6,469 nucleotides of DNA, from positions 1 through 6,469 of the forward strand of contig JAFAFN010000054.1 in NCBI GenBank assembly GCA_023423475.1, written 5' to 3'. Positions within the stretch are counted from its first letter, which is position 1; the number at the start of each line of letters is the position of its first letter. Source of the DNA: Actinomycetes bacterium (GTDB taxonomy: Bacteria > Actinomycetota > Acidimicrobiia > Acidimicrobiales > Microtrichaceae). The translations under genes were made by a program, and so were the position numbers. Below the pieces are notes generated by a model that saw only the letters and a list, made by a program, of their open reading frames with translations, did not search any database and was not told where the DNA came from. Positions 5,892 to 6,469 of this stretch are shown here, piece after piece.

Positions 5892-5958
5892 TCCGAGCCG
5901 GACTCGACGCCCACGTCGGTCGCTCGCTCGGCATTCGTTCCCGCCCGATCGTCCGCGG

Positions 5959-6469
5959 TCAGCGAAGCGCCTCGAGCGCCTGCCGGGTCGCCGCGACGTA
6001 GCTGCCGCCGAACTTCACCGCGTGCACCACGAGCGGCGCCAACTGGTGCAGCGGCACCCGTCGCCGCCATCCGTCGGCCAACGGCGCCACGTCGTCGTAG
6101 GCCCGGAAGCTCGCTTCGTCGAAGCCTCCGAACAGGCGCATCATCGCCAGGTCGAACTCGCGATGGCCGCCGTGGGCCGCCGGATCGATCAGCCACGATC
6201 GCCCGGCGCGGTCGATCAGCCGGTTGCCCGCCCAGAGATCGCCGTGCAGCCGAGCGGGCGGCTCCGGCGGGCCGCCGAGCGCCTCCAGCCGATCCGCCAC
6301 GTCCTCGAGCAGCCGCACGGAGTCGGCCGGCAGCGCGGCCGCATCCGTCGCGAGACGGGCGAGCGGCAACAGACGCTGCGTCCTGGTGAACTCCGCCCAG
6401 CTCTCGCACGGCTCGTTCGGGAGTCGACGGCTGCCGGTGGGACGACGGTCCGCACGCCCGAAGCACGGG
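5959..6469 (-). CDS. Fructosamine kinase family protein, N-terminus beyond the window
   Basis: The C-terminal 170 residues of a protein of the fructosamine-3-kinase/ketosamine kinase family (protein-kinase-like fold) are visible. It phosphorylates sugar adducts on protein amines so that they fall off, a deglycation repair. In the visible part NEPCESWAEFTRTQRLLPLA is followed by the catalytic loop LHGDLWAGN (Asp as base, Asn as metal ligand) and the metal-binding IDPA. The family hallmarks HREFDLAMMRLFGGF, PLADGWRRRVPLHQL and FGGSY come next, and the protein ends at QALEALR with a TGA at 5961-5959. The frame is open to the right edge without a stop, so the ATP-binding lobe lies outside. The gene converges on the M15 lipoprotein gene across 67 bp in which I see only weak 4-bp inverted repeats and no clear terminator. 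Substrate identity (fructosamine or ribulosamine) is not resolved. Confidence 0.93.
   Translation of the reverse strand, partial: PCFGRADRRPTGSRRLPNEPCESWAEFTRTQRLLPLARLATDAAALPADSVRLLEDVADRLEALGGPPEPPARLHGDLWAGNRLIDRAGRSWLIDPAAHGGHREFDLAMMRLFGGFDEASFRAYDDVAPLADGWRRRVPLHQLAPLVVHAVKFGGSYVAATRQALEALR

Noticed and set aside
5892..5958. Terminator between the convergent M15 and fructosamine kinase genes
   Set aside because: Only 4-bp inverted repeats (CGAG/CTCG and CGAC/GTCG) are visible, with no T-run; too weak to annotate.

Overview
The window looks like chromosomal DNA from a high-GC Gram-positive bacterium (Actinomycetota, possibly an Acidimicrobiia-type lineage; the class is only a guess). 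The evidence is the very high GC at third codon positions, frequent GTG/TTG starts, a TAnnnT box seven bases before a GTG start (the leaderless promoter style of this phylum), and protein types common there. I see no transposase, integrase, tRNA, rRNA, CRISPR array or recognisable defence module.

Layout, left to right. Bases 1-72 are a TPP (thiamine pyrophosphate) riboswitch on the minus strand; the thiamine-related gene it controls lies off the left edge. A 9-bp inverted repeat (78-104) separates it from an acyl-CoA dehydrogenase gene, also on the minus strand (119-1261), most like citronellyl-CoA dehydrogenase AtuD. Divergent from that, on the plus strand, is a two-gene unit (1441-3058): a CrtQ-like carotenoid glycosyltransferase followed at once by a CrtO-like glycosyl-carotenoid acyltransferase. 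These are the two terminal steps of staphyloxanthin-type pigment synthesis, but no synthase, desaturase or oxidase lies beside them. The acyltransferase converges on a minus-strand pair, a FrnE-like DsbA-family thiol oxidoreductase (3991-4635) followed by a class I PPK2 polyphosphate kinase (3101-3940). A tandem duplication of about 52 bp covers the 3' ends of both the acyltransferase and ppk2 genes. From a 63-bp divergent region the plus strand then carries msrB (4699-5124, apparently leaderless), coupled by a 4-base CTGA overlap to an M15-family peptidase lipoprotein (5121-5891, probable CTG start). The right edge holds the C-terminal 170 residues of a fructosamine-kinase-family protein on the minus strand (5959 to beyond the window).

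Functionally the segment is mostly housekeeping. Several genes share a loose theme of oxidative or chemical damage protection and repair: glycosylated and acylated carotenoid, methionine sulfoxide reductase, DsbA/FrnE, and fructosamine kinase for deglycation. PPK2 adds polyphosphate/nucleotide metabolism and the M15 enzyme adds cell-wall peptide processing. That shared theme is inference; only the tight pairs (crtQ-crtO, frnE-ppk2, msrB-M15) are supported as transcription units. I find no clearly new system. The points most worth a second look are the isolated crtQ-crtO pair, the tandem duplication between the two convergent genes, and the CTG start.
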